Of a stretch of 64,000 bases of DNA, positions 44,740 to 56,462 are shown piece after piece. Below the pieces are notes generated by a model, which saw only the letters and a list, made by a program, of their open reading frames with translations, was not told the DNA's origin and made no database searches. Each line of letters begins with the position of its first letter. The first letter of the stretch is position 1. Location of the stretch: contig CM069597.1 in the NCBI GenBank assembly GCA_035771175.1, positions 10,575,001-10,639,000 on the forward strand, in the 5' to 3' direction. The position numbers and the translations under genes were made by a program. The stretch is from Paratinospora sagittata (Eukaryota; Streptophyta; Magnoliopsida; Ranunculales; Menispermaceae).

Positions 44740-45790
44740 TCTTCCAACTTCGACAGCAAGTCCCACGCCACCCATAGATGAGGCAATTATTCCCCCTCCA
44801 GGGGGATGCTTGCACCACACCCTGTTAATGCACCTATTCCACCGATGGGATATGTAGGCATCCCTCCATTAGTGGTTGCACAAGCTCTGCCCCCGCCTTT
44901 ACCGATCCAGCATATTCGCCAACCAGTACACCAGCAGGGGATTTAATTTCAGCCTAACTATATGGGGGCACTAGTGAGAGATTTTGTGAGGTTGCATCCA
45001 CCCCACTTTTCATGCGACCAAAAACTCACTTGAGGCAGAGGCATTTTTCAAGGAGATAGAAAAGAATTTCAAGACCCTTGGGGTGAATGATCATCAAAAG
45101 GTGATATTAGTTGTCAACTAGTGGAAAGGGGATGCCAACAGTTGGTGGGATGTCACCCAGGTTGCATCCCCAAATGCTAAGATGTCATGGGATAGGTTCA
45201 AGGTAGTGTTTCTGGGTAAGTTCTTTCCTGCGTGTGCTCGAGACAGGATGAGAGAAGAGTTTCACTCAAGGGACAATGATAGTTGATCAATATGCAACCA
45301 ACTTTGCAAGGTTGTCGAGGTTTGCCCCAAAATTAATAGCAGGGGAGAGCGAAAAGGGTCGTCAATTCTGCATGGGTTTGACTGCTTCCTTTATGAGAAG
45401 ACTTGGAGTTGTTGACATGACTGTATATGAGGACGTCCTCAAGAGTGGTTAGAGAAGACATACTATTGTATCCAAAGAGGATCGGGTATGACTCTAAGCG
45501 GTTGAGGGTGGATGGATCTGGTACTTCTTTTTTTTTCACAGCCGAGGCCCCTTGCGATACGATCAACACCATTGGCCTTACCTGCAACCCCACCTAGGAT
45601 AGGCCAGGCTGGTCAGTTGCCTCAAGGGGCTAGGCCAACAATTTCAAGACCTCCACAACCAACTTGAATAGCATTTCCAACTCGACCATTGCTCCCTAGA
45701 GCTCCTATACCTCCATAGGTAGTTGCTCGACCAGTTGTCCTGCCTAGACCCCCATTCAGGCCAGTTCAGCATCAAGCCTAGGTTTAGCAG
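44740..45790 (+). pseudogene. Gypsy gag, many frameshifts
   Basis: Translation in shifting frames gives the retrotransposon gag core: FVRLHPP, then WWDVTQVA, MSWDRFKVVFLGKFFP and REEFHS, with a proline/glutamine-rich region before and after. At least five stops or frame changes occur. The capsid function is lost. Confidence 0.75.
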
Positions 45791-45799
45791 AGACAGATT

Positions 45800-46440
45800 G
45801 TTAGGACATGTTATCGATGTGGTCAGTTGGGACACATGGCCTGGGAGTGTCCATATGCAGCACAGCCAGAACCAGTTGTCACAGGGCAAGTGTATGCAAT
45901 AACCCACCAGGATGTTGTAGCTTCAGATGCAGCGATTGAATGTGCATTACCTATTTTTTATTGCTTAGTAAATGTATTGATAGATCCTGGTTCCACACAT
46001 AGTTTAATTACTTCATCATTTGACTCAGTCCTGGGAGTTGAGCCATAACCCCTAGAGTACACATTATCTATTTCCACACACTTGGATAGTAGTTTGATGA
46101 CCGAGTTTGTATGTCGAGACTGTATCATCCAATCTCATAACTGAAGATGATAGTGGATTTGATTATCCTAGACATGACTAATTTTGATGTGATTTTGGGG
46201 ATGGATTGGCTATCAGCTTACCATGCTCAAGTAGACTATTTTGAGAAGGTAGTGACCTTCCACATACCAAGACAACCGAGGGTTGTTTTCACTGGTGATA
46301 ACATGACTCATCATAAACCTCGACAAACGAGCAAGGACCCTAGAGCGTTATTAACTCTCTCGAATGAAGAACATTTAGATAGACTAGACATCGAAGGATC
46401 CCCACAGTGTCTAAGTTTTCAGATGTTTTTCCAATAGAGT
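45800..46440 (+). pseudogene. Gypsy CCHC knuckle and protease
   Basis: CYRCGQLGHMAWEC (about 45809-45850) followed by the protease with LIDPGSTHSLIT, where D-S-G is expected (Ser to Pro). A stop follows, then FDVILGMDWLSAYHAQVD in the open stretch 46147-46437. The active-site change and the stop make it inactive. Confidence 0.82.
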
Positions 46441-46589
46441 TACCTAGGCTACCTCTGCATCGTGAGGTAGAGTTCATCATAGAGTTGATTCCAGGATGCA
46501 TACCTATATATGTGCCCACCTATCGGATGGCCCTACAAAGCAAAAAGAGCTCAAGGTGCAGATTGAGGAGTTGATGCAAAAGGTTTCAT

Positions 46590-47573
46590 TAAACCTATCA
46601 TGTTTCCATGGGGAGCTGTTGTGTTATTTGTAAAGAAGAAGGACGGTTCCTTAAGGTTATGTATAGATTACAGGCAACTAAACAAGGTGACAGTCAAGAA
46701 CAAGTACCACTTCCTCAAATCGATGACTCGTTTGATCAGTTGAGAGGGGCAAAAATTTTTTCTAAGATCGACTTGAGGTCTGGCTATTACCAGTTGCGAA
46801 TTAGGAATGAAGATATTTGCAAGACTGTCTTCCGCACTCGTTATGGCCTTTATCATTTCTTAGTGATGTCATTCGAGTTAACGAATGCGCCTGTTGCTTT
46901 CATAGACATGATGAACAGGGTGTTTCAGAGATACTTAGACCAGTTCATCATAGTATTCATTGATGACGTGTTGGTTTACTCAAAAAGTAAAACCAATCTC
47001 GAGAAGCATCTTAAAGTTACCTTACAGACTTTGAAGGATCACCTACTATATGCCAAACTCGAGAAGTGTGAGTTTTGGATGCAGAAGATCAGTTTCTTGG
47101 GTCATGTCATCTCTGATCAGGGGGTAGAGATTAATCCAGCAAAAATTGAAGCAGTTGCAGATTGGCAGAGGCCAAGAACTGTGACTGAGATTCATAGTTT
47201 CTTGGGTCTAGCGGGTTATTATCGTAGATTTGTGGAGAATTTCTCCAAGATTGCAGCCCCCTTAACCCAGTTGACTCGGAAGGATGCTCGTTTTGATTGG
47301 GATGATGACTGTGAGAGCGCTTTCCAAGAGCTTAAGGATCACTTCACTACAGCACCAGTGTTAACTCTACCCGAGTCTGGAGTACCCTTTGTGATTTATA
47401 GTGATGCTTCCTTGAAGGGACTCGGTTGTGTATTGATGCAGAATGGTCTTGTTATAGCTTATGCCTCTAGGCAATTACAAAAGCATGAACAAAACTACCC
47501 TACACATGATCTAGGCAGTTGTGGTTTTTGCATTGAAGGTTTGGAGACATTCTCTCATTGGAGAAAAAATTGA
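46590..47573 (+). pseudogene. Gypsy reverse transcriptase and RNase H
   Basis: Open from 46608, but the first 30 or so codons are out of frame: true RT ([21 protein letters not shown]) lies in another frame until about 46700. After that the ORF is in frame: [37 protein letters not shown], then RNase H with VIYSDAS and AYASRQL. The catalytic boxes are intact in this part. The end (after THDL) is frameshifted; TDHKSLKYF appears in the next frame. Confidence 0.88.
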
Positions 47574-48051
47574 GCTTTTCACAGATCATAAGAGCTTGAA
47601 GTATTTTTTTCTCTTAGAAAGACTTGAACTTGCGCCAGGGGCGATGGATGGAGCTTTTGGCTAAATATGATTTTGATCTACAATATCATCCGGAGAAGGC
47701 TAATGTAGTTGCAGATGTTCTTAGTAGAAACCCCAAGATTATGATGGCGCATTTGATGATTCATGAGTGTTGTTAGAGGCAGCGTTAGATTATGATCTTT
47801 AGCTTAGGCTACTAGGGGCAACACCATATGTGTCTCACTTATCCATCAAACCGACCTTGATACAGAGTATTATTGATGGACAACAGAAAGATTCACAATT
47901 GCTCCATTTGCGTGCAAGAGTTGATAAGGAACCTGACTTTGTGTGGAAAGTGCATGAGGATGGTAGTCTTCGATATAAGGGTAGATTGTGTGTTCCTGAT
48001 GATGTTGAGCTATGGACAGCCATCCTAAGCGAGGCCCATAGATCTCGCTAT
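47574..48051 (+). pseudogene. RNase H end and integrase N-terminus
   Basis: Frames shift through [22 protein letters not shown] to 47830-48051, which reads SIIDGQQKDSQLLHLRAR and GRLCVPDDVEL, then SEAHRSRY, the first half of the HHCC zinc region. The coding sequence stops where the LTR begins (TGTAAAACCCC, 48052). The catalytic core is not in the window. Confidence 0.8.
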
Positions 48052-48378
48052 GTAAAACCCCAAAAATAATAATAATAATAATAATAATGATAATAATAAT
48101 AATAATAATAATAAAAAGAAGAAGAAGATTATATATGATTAGATGTAAGTACGTGGAGTCCCAAAAAAAAAAGTTAGTAACGCGGTTACTGTAGCGTGCT
48201 ACATAACATGGTTACCGCTACAGTAACACATAACATGGTTACCGCTACAGTAACACATAACCCAATTTTACGATTTTGGGTGATTCTTTTTATATAAAAA
48301 GCTATTTTGGATTATTCTAAGTCATTCCAACTTTTCCCAAAACCTTAAAGCCGCCAAGAAGAAACGAGGAAGCGTTGG
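48052..48378 (+). mobile_element. LTR fragment, left of nested gypsy element
   Basis: Starts TGTAAAACCCC in the integrase of the previous element, then an AAT microsatellite (48065-48115), a motif cluster with GTTACTGTAGC and GCTACAGTAAC (48185-48254, two 27-bp tandem units 48201-48254) and a TATATAAAAAG box near 48290. It continues at 58525 after the nested element; its 3' end is not clear. Confidence 0.6.
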
Positions 48379-48392
48379 TGTAATCCCCTGAA

Positions 48393-48437
<45 letters not shown>

Positions 48438-50857
48438 TTTCTAATTTCAAACATAATCCCGGAAATCTCGCATGGAATCTCGCCTGGAATCACGCCGGAA
48501 ATCATGCCGGAAATCACGCCAAAAATCACGCCGGTAATCTCGCCGAAAATCTCGGCTGAAATCGCGTCTCTTTCTCTCAAAACCCAATCGCACAAGCCTC
48601 GCTCTTTCAAAACCAATGCACAAGCCTCATCTTCCTCTCGAAACCCTCTCTCTTCTCTCTTCCTTTCTCCGCCAGCGCACACCGCCGCTCATCACCGCTG
48701 CGACTTCGATAATTCTTCTCCTCTGCTCTCTCGCTCTCGCCAGGTCTCTCTCTCAACTCTTTGCTCAAAACCCCAATGCACGAAACCTCATCTCGCCGCT
48801 GCAACTCTCTGCCATTCCCCTGCTCTCGCCGCCGCCGCTCTCTCTCTTCTCCGCCATCCGCCACTGCTCTCGTCACCGTTCTCTCTCTCTTCTCTTCTCC
48901 GCCACTGCTTTCTCGATCTCTCGCTCTCACCCTCTCGCTCTCACCCTCTCGCTCTCGCTCTCACTCTGAATCTCTCTCTCTCTTCTCTCCACCACCACCA
49001 TCAACGCCCCCCTTCTTCTTTATTTCCATAATCCATTTCAAATTTTTTTTAAACGTCCAACAGCACACCCCCTCTTCTTTATTTCACTATTCCATTTTAA
49101 TTTTTTTTTAAACGTCCAATAGCACACACCTATTATATATTACATGTATATCACACCATTTCAGAAAGCCCCACACATCACCACACCTTATATATATACC
49201 ACATATTATATTATATCATATTAACACCTATTATATATTATATTATATATCACACCCCTTCTTCTTTAATTCCCCTATTCCCTTTTGATTTTTAAACGTC
49301 CCACATCAGCACACCTATTATATATTATATTATATAACACACTTTTCAAAACCACCACACCTTATATTGTATTATATCATGTTATGTCATACACATCATT
49401 ATATCATATCACAAGGCACTATAATATGTTATTTTATATATATATACTTAGTTTAAACATCTCACCACTATATATATGTATATATCTCTACACTCATAAT
49501 TGTTCTTATGAGTAATTATATTATCAAACGTAATATACGTGTATAGGTTGAGTACTACACGAGACGAGGAATTTAAGTAATTTGGAATTTAGCGATTAAG
49601 GTGGGGATGATTCTAGGCCTTCATAATATTTTATTTTGATATATAGATAGGAATGTTAAATTAATTAGGTCTATAGTATTATTAGATTGTTTATGCATGC
49701 CTATTGTACATGATTTATATATACAATGTTGCGATTGTTAGCCATGATGATATGTGTGTCAACATGATTTTTATTTTGATCAAATGATAATTGGATGCAT
49801 GAAATTCATGTGGTAATTGAAGTCATTTATAAATTTTAATGCCTGATAATGACATGTATAACTTGGAATATTGACATAGTAAAGTTCATGCGTGAATACT
49901 ATTATAATTGACTTTGTGGCATGATACTATGTATAGTGAAGTTTGAATATGTTTTATGAATGCACCTAATATCGTACTTATACCGTACGTATGGCGTGAC
50001 ATCACTAAGGAACATGATTAAGATAAGAATCACACATATGGGGCAGTATTCTAAGGAATATCGCCATTGTTTATTATGGGGTAGTTATTCATGAAGAATA
50101 TCGCCAACGAGTTCTAATTTTTGGGTAGTGCCACCCTGAGTTTGATTTCCTAAAGGTACGTGATTTAGAACGTGATGAAATTCTCGACTCAAACAATCTA
50201 ATGTTGCAACGATTAATGTGTGAAACTTGTTTGTAATGTTCTTGTGTATGTATCATAATAAAATATTGTGAATTGTTTAGATTACCCACTGGGCTTTCAA
50301 GCTCACCCCTATTTTTTTTTACATGCAGGTACTTAGAAAATAAAGTCGCAAGTTCGTGACGTAGTCAGTGTAGTAGGGGTGGGTTTAATTAATTTGTTAG
50401 TATAGTGGTGTCGGAGTTGAATGTTTTTATTTGATTTTGTTTTTTTATTGACAATTGAAATTCAATGAACATTATTACGGTTAGTAAAGACCCTGTGATT
50501 TATTTCACGTGTAAATGCCTTGGACGTGAATTCTATTTGATGGATGTATTTAAATTATTGTGTCCATGATGGATGGACAAGGGCAAGTACCCTCATAATT
50601 CACTATAGAAATTTGTATAGTGGAATTATGTGGTCCTTGGTATGAAGAAAAAAAAAAGGTATTCGTTTATCTTAATCAGTAAGTTGGTTGGAAAAATATA
50701 AACTCATAGTTTTGTAAATTTTACTATCTACATAATGACTATGGGTTAAGATAGACGGATACGAATAACATCTCGATTTTCGGTGGTTCTTCTCGAGAAA
50801 ATTAAAATATTCATTATCTTACAAGAAAGATTAAGTTTTGAAAATCGGGGTGTTACA
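48379..50857 (+). repeat. 5' LTR of chromovirus
   Basis: 2479 bp. It contains a TA microsatellite (48396-48436), a C/T-rich region with overlapping chance ORFs (48504-49111) and a stretch of about 330 bp near 49120-49460 that the 3' LTR lacks. The last kilobase matches the 3' LTR closely. Confidence 0.93.
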
Positions 50858-50860
50858 GTT

Positions 50861-50871
50861 TGGTATCAGAG
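50861..50871 (+). other. Chromovirus primer binding site
   Basis: TGGTATCAGAG, complementary to tRNA-Met, starts three bases after the LTR. Confidence 0.93.
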
Positions 50872-51623
50872 TTTTAGGCTTCAAATCATGGGAAGTGTTA
50901 CAACAAATTTTGAGAACTTTAGTATTAGTGAGTAAGTATCAAATCGTTATGAGGTTAGGGTCCAACTTGAGCTAGATAAATATGCTAATTATAAACTGTA
51001 TAACGTAATATCGAGAATGAAAGTACAGTGGGTTTAACAAACTCAAAGCTTTTAGGATATCGGTTAGAGACGAGAACTTGTATGAAAACCGTTTGGTTAG
51101 AATCTGCGATCAAGATGAATCTTTTATTCCTGGTTCCAAAGCGATATGGGACGTGGAGGAATTTAAGGGTATTTGAGGAGTCTTGATCTTGGAGACTAGC
51201 AGGCCATGTTTGGTGAATGACTAACAACTCTGGACGAGCTTGCATCGCTACGTTCAACTGGTATGGGACAGTTTGGACATAGTGGGTACCTGGGAAGCCT
51301 TAGTTGGTAGGACATTTGCGCATTGTTTGGGTGTATTGAAGGTATGGGACACTTGAATACAGAGGGTATAAGTGAAAGTTTGGGAATTCTCTTTATACCA
51401 TTGTTGTGTGGTATGTTGTTTATTTGTTTGCTTGTCTTGTTTACATGCATCAAAACCAAATCCTGTACCCTATGACAATCATGGATTGACAAAATTTTGT
51501 TAAACCTAGAAACTGAAACAATAGGATCATTTTATTTTCGAGAACTTAGAATTCTGAATCTAGAGTCACCCTAAACGAAATAATTATCTCATGTAGTACT
51601 AAAGATGAGTTGAAATTTTATAG

Positions 51624-52870
51624 ATGGCTGCACCTCGAAGAAGAAACACAAGGACTGTGAGTGATCTCATAAGGGACACTGAACCAGCTATGTAGACACA
51701 ACCGATATTCGAACCTCAGCCGACGGAGCAAGAACATGCAAATCTAACGGTGAATGTTGACTCTACTGGAACAGAGAACGTCCAACCTACAGCAGTTCCA
51801 ACCCCTGGAATTATTTTGGGACCAGAGATGATGGCTGAATTTGTGAGGCAAGTAGTGGAACAGGTGACCAGATAGATGCCACAACCTCAACTGAATCCAA
51901 CAATTATGGTGCAGAATGAACCAGGAGCTCGAAATATCAAGAGACCAAAAGAAAAGGACTGGGCAGATCAATTGAAAGACTTCCAACGTATGCATCCTTC
52001 AAAATTTGAAAGAAAACCAGATCCAAGGGAAGCTGACAAGTGGTTCCAGGAGGTTAAGGAACACTTGGAAGTTCCTAGAGTGACTGGTCCAAGAATGGTG
52101 GCAATTGCGGCTCATCAATTCATAGGTGAGGCCAAACATTGGTGGAGAATGGTTAAAGAAAGTCCTACAATGGACGTGAACACTATGACTTGGGCGACTT
52201 TTGAAGAAATGTTTTATGATAAATTCTTCCCTAAGGCAAACAAAAAAGAACTACAATCTGAATTTGTGAGGCTGATACAGAGGAACATGACAGTGGCAGA
52301 ATATGAGGCTAAGTTTATCGAACTTTCCATATTTGCTCGTGAACTGGTTGTCAATGAACAGATGAAAGCTAGTAGATTTGCAAAGGGTCTCAAAATGGAG
52401 ATTAGAAAGGTGGTTGTTCCGATGAATCTGGAGACTTACAAAGAGGTGGTTGAACGAGCTTTGTTAGTAGAAAGAGAACTGAACCTGCAAGAAACAATAT
52501 GGAACAGAAACAAAAGGCCTCAAGGATAGAATTTTGATTACCAGAGAAATCACAACAAGAGGCAAAATTTGAATAACTTCGGTGGCAATAATAATAATTG
52601 GAACAGAAACAAGTTCAACAATGGGAACCAGCGGAACAGGGGGCAGAACCACAACAACGGATCAGGATGGTCTAGGCATAATGGTGGACAACAGATGCAG
52701 CAAAACAATATTCGTGCACCCCCACAAAATAATGATCAAGTAGTAACTACGAGACTTTGCTTCAAATGCAATCGACCGGGTCATGTGGCACGAAACTGCA
52801 CTATGCAAGGAGTTCGACAAAATTTTTGTCCAGGCAACTGGCAGAACAACAACAATGGGCAAGGATGAAA
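51624..52870 (+). pseudogene. Chromovirus gag with CCHC knuckle
   Basis: Starts MAAPRRRNTRTVSDL at 51624 and is stopped at codon 24 and again at 51874. The gag core is open in 51876-52529: FQRMHPSKFERKPDP, GEAKHWWRMVKES, TWATFEEMFYDKFFP and FARELVVNEQMKASRF. After another stop, an Asn-rich basic segment leads to the knuckle CFKCNRPGHVARNC (about 52760-52800). At 50858-51623 is a leader with only chance ORFs. Stops occur at Trp, Gln or Arg positions that a C-to-T or G-to-A change would explain. Confidence 0.9.
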
Positions 52871-52937
52871 TCAAGCCAATCATCCAAGTTATAACCAGAA
52901 CCAAACCCAAAACCAAAATCAAGGCAGAGTCTTTGCA

Positions 52938-53463
52938 ATGACAGAAGGAAATCCTGAACTAGAAATTGGTGCAAACGAAGTAGTGGAAGATACTTTCATT
53001 TTATTTCATGTTACAGTTAAAATCTTGTTTGATTCTGGAGCATCAAGGTCTTTTATTTCTGAAAACTTAGCCAGGAAACTACAACTTTCCACTGTACCTT
53101 TATCTGTCGTTATGAAGATTTCAACACCAGTAGGAATAAACGTCCCAACAACTGAAAAATGTAGTTGTGACCTTAGAATTAATGATAAGCTGATTTCAGC
53201 TGAATTGATACTCTTACCCATTAATGATTATGATGTAATCTTAGGTATGGATTGGTTATTTGAGTACCAAGCCCAGATCAATTGCCTTCGAAAGAAGATT
53301 ACCTTGAGATTACCTTCGAGAGTTGTTGAAAATCTATGAGGATAGAAACAAAATCCCGGGGAATATCATGTCCGCACTTCTCAAATCTGTGAATCATAAA
53401 GAGGAATTTAAAACCCTAACAGAAGCTGAGCCTCTAAAAACCTTGAGGAGTTTAGAATAGTAC
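52938..53463 (+). pseudogene. Chromovirus aspartic protease
   Basis: The open stretch 52938-53339 contains ILFDSGASRSFISENLA, an intact D-S-G active site, and YDVILGMDWLFEYQAQINC. Stops at 53337 and 53458 separate it from the RT. The domain is complete by motif. Confidence 0.88.
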
Positions 53464-54255
53464 TTGGTGGTTAGAGACTTCCCTGAAGTGTTTCCCGAAG
53501 AATTACCAGGATTGCCTCCTAAGCGGGAAGTAGAGTTCAAGATAGAACTGTATCCTGGAACAGACCCCATAGACATGTCACCTTACAGAATGGCCCCAGG
53601 CGAACTAATAGAACTAAGGACTCAGCTTGATGATCTTAGTGCGAAGGAATTTATCCAGCCGAGTGAATCACCCTAGGGAGCACCAGTATTGTTTGTCAAA
53701 AAAAAAGATGGGTCGATGAGACTGTGAATTGACTATAGAAAATTAAATCAAGTCACAGTTAAGAACAAATACCCCCTTCCCAGAATAGATGATTTGTTCG
53801 ATCAACTGAAGGGAGCAACTTGTTTTTCCAAGATTGACCTAAGGTCTGGTTATAATCAACTTAGAATCAAAGAGTCAGACATACCGAAGACAGCATTCAG
53901 GACTAGGTATGGACACTTTGAATTCAAAGTCATGCCATTTGGACTCATTAATGCTCCAGCAGCATTTACGGACCTCATGAATAGGACGTTTAGGCCTCAC
54001 CTAGACAAATTTGTAGTGGTGTTTGTTGATGATATTTTAGTTTATTCGAAGACCAATGAGGAACATCAGGAACACCTTACAATAGTTTTGGAAACATTGA
54101 GACAAAATCAATTGTGTGCCAAATTTGAAAAATGTGAATTTTGGATAAAGTCAGTAAAATTTTTGGGCCATGTAGTGTCATCAGAAGGGATATCCGTAGA
54201 TCCAACAAAAGTTGAAACAGTAATGAACTGGGAAAAGCCAAAATCAGTAACATAA
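53464..54255 (+). pseudogene. Chromovirus reverse transcriptase
   Basis: Begins with [17 protein letters not shown] and [12 protein letters not shown]. Stops at 53674 (in the place of Trp in the S-P-W-G-A-P motif) and 53727 precede the long open part from 53794: [37 protein letters not shown] (catalytic pair intact) and [15 protein letters not shown] at 54253 ends it. Only the palm motif is clearly intact. Confidence 0.92.
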
Positions 54256-54267
54256 ATTAGAAGCTTT

Positions 54268-55108
54268 TTGGGACTAGGTGGTTACTATAGAAGATTTATT
54301 CTAAATTTTTTGAGACTAGCTGAGCCTATGACAAAGCTAACAAGGAAAGATGCCAAATTTAGTTGGGATGAGAAATTTGAGAATTCCTTTCAAGAGTTGA
54401 AGAGACGATTGACCACAGCCCCAATATTGATTACTCCTGCAAGCGGAGTCGGTTATGTTATTTACATTAATGCTTTTAAGAATGGTCTTGGCGCTGTTCT
54501 GATGCAGGAAGGTAAAGTGGTTGCTTATGCTTCTAGGAAACTGAAGACTCATGAACAGAATTACCCGACTCATGATTTAGAATTGGCTGCTATTGTATTC
54601 TCCTTGAAGATATGGAGACACTATCTTTATGGAGAGAAATTTGATTTATACTCTAATCATAAGAGTTTCGAAGTACATCTATACACAAAAGGAGTTAAAT
54701 TTGAGGCAAAGGAGATGGATGGAATTGCTGAATGATTATGATTTTCAGCTGCATTATCACCCAGGGAAAGCCAACGTAGTCGCAGATGCTTTAAGTCGAA
54801 AATCGTATAAGAATGATGCAGAAAAAACCCAAATGTACCAATTGATTGAAGATTATAATTTGGGCGTACAAAAAGGTGAAAATCAGATTTTCTTATATAA
54901 TATGACCTACAAGCCAGACCTACTACATCAAATTAAGGAAGGTCAAGCTCAGGATAAAAAACTGATAAAATGGGTGGCAGATGCAAGAGCCAAGAATGGA
55001 AATGCAAATTTCAAGATCGATTCAGAAGGGTTATTATGGTTCAGAGATCGAATTTGTGTACCCAGAATTGAAGAAATTAAAAAGATCTTATTTGATGAGG
55101 CACATTAG
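54268..55108 (+). pseudogene. Chromovirus RNase H and linker
   Basis: Connection motif LGGYYRRF, then RNase H. The first catalytic segment reads [10 protein letters not shown] where Y-S-D-A-S is usual, and a later one reads LYSNHKS where T/S-D-H-K-S is usual: two Asp-to-Asn losses. [15 protein letters not shown] and [16 protein letters not shown] are intact. The 55108 stop precedes the integrase zinc region. Confidence 0.9.
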
Positions 55109-56359
55109 ACTAAATACACTTTACATCCTGGTGGAGATAAGATGTACCAAAATTTGAAGAAAAACTACTGGTGGAAAGATATGAAGAGAGATGTGGCTAA
55201 ATATGTGTCTAAATGCCTTACAAGTCAGCAAGCTAAGGCCGAACATAAAAGACCGTCTGGATTGTTACAACCTTTAGAAATCCCTGAATGGAAATGGGAT
55301 AACATAACAATGGATTTCGTCAGAGCTCTTCCTAGAAATCAGAAAGGTGAGGATAAAGTTTGGGTAATTGTGGATTGACTTACTAAAGTGGCGCACTTCT
55401 TACCTATTAAATCCACAGATACGATTAGTAAACTGGGTGAGTTGAATGTTAAAGAGATTGTGAAGCTACACGGAGTACCCAAATCAATAGTGTCAGATAG
55501 AGATTCCTAATTCACATCTCAGTTCTGGCAGAGCTTACAGCGGGAATTGGGAACCAAATTAACCATGAGCACCGCCTATCATCCTCAGACAGATGGTCAA
55601 TCCGAAAAGGTTATTCAGATCTTAGAACATATGTTGAGAGCTTGTGTAGTAGATTTCAAGGGAAATTGGAGTAAATACTTACACCTAGCAGAGTTTGCTT
55701 ATAACAATAGCTACCAAGCAAGTATACAAATGGCTCCATATGAAGCTCTCTATGGACGACCATGTAGGTCACCACTGTGTTGGGCCAATTGGAAAGATAA
55801 AGTACTTACAGGACCTGAGATGATAATTGAGATGAACGGAAAAGTGAAGTTGATCCAGGAAAGGCTAGTTACTGCACAGAGTAGGCAGAAGAGCTACGCA
55901 GATAAGAGGCGCCGACCTTTAGAGTTCCAAAAAGGTGATAAGGTATTTCTGAGAATAAGCCCTCAAAAAGGCATCATGAGATTTGGTAAGAAAGGGAAAT
56001 TATCATCGCGATTCATCAGTCCGTTCAAGATCAGTGATCAAATTAGCAAGAATGCTTACAAACTAGACTTACCAACTAGTTTATCTGCCATCCCCAACGT
56101 ATTCCATGTGTCGATGTTGCGAAAATATGAACCAGACCCTTCCCGCATCATCGATTGGAAAGACGTAAAAGTACAAGTTGATGCCACCTATGAAGAATGA
56201 CCTTTACAGATCCTCAATTGGAAAGTTCATAGTTTGAGGAACAAAGACATTCCATTAGTTAAAGTGTTGTGGAAGCATCATGGAGTTGAAGAAGACACTT
56301 GGGAACCTGAAAGTGAAATGAAGGCCAAATACGCCGACTTATTTCAAAGAACACTCTAG
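55109..56359 (+). pseudogene. Chromovirus integrase with chromodomain-like tail
   Basis: The HHCC region reads [14 protein letters not shown] and [15 protein letters not shown], where the second Cys of CLTCQQ is Ser. The catalytic triad is visible: [16 protein letters not shown] and DGQSEKVIQILE, with stops at 55376 and 55508. After YNNSYQASIQMAPYEALYGR and GDKVFLRISP, the tail RNKDIPLVKVLWKHHG with EEDTWEPESEMKAKY is the chromodomain-like end that in chromoviruses may contact histone marks. The stop at 56198 splits it. Confidence 0.92.
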
Positions 56360-56450
56360 GTTTCGAGATACAACTAGTCAAGAGTGGATAAAGTTGGACA
56401 TCATCAAGTAAGTAAGCTTATACTTTAATTTCGGGACGAAATTTCTATTA

Positions 56451-56462
56451 CGGCGGGAAGAA
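56451..56462 (+). other. Chromovirus polypurine tract
   Basis: GGCGGGAAGAA directly before the 3' LTR, after TTCGGGACGAAATTTC, the usual context. Confidence 0.9.

Larger units (their letters stand above)
44734..48051 (+). mobile_element. Gypsy element internal region, truncated both ends
   Basis: Gag, knuckle, protease, RT, RNase H and the start of integrase in gypsy order. It is cut at 44734 by the Copia element and at 48052 by an LTR starting TGTAAAACCCC. Its RT is closely related to that of the minus-strand element at 8177-9133. Confidence 0.85.

Noticed and set aside
48504..49111. Three overlapping Ser/Leu-rich ORFs of 116-175 codons
   Set aside because: All three frames of a C/T-rich LTR segment are open because stop codons are rare in it; no motif, and the frames shift between the two LTRs.
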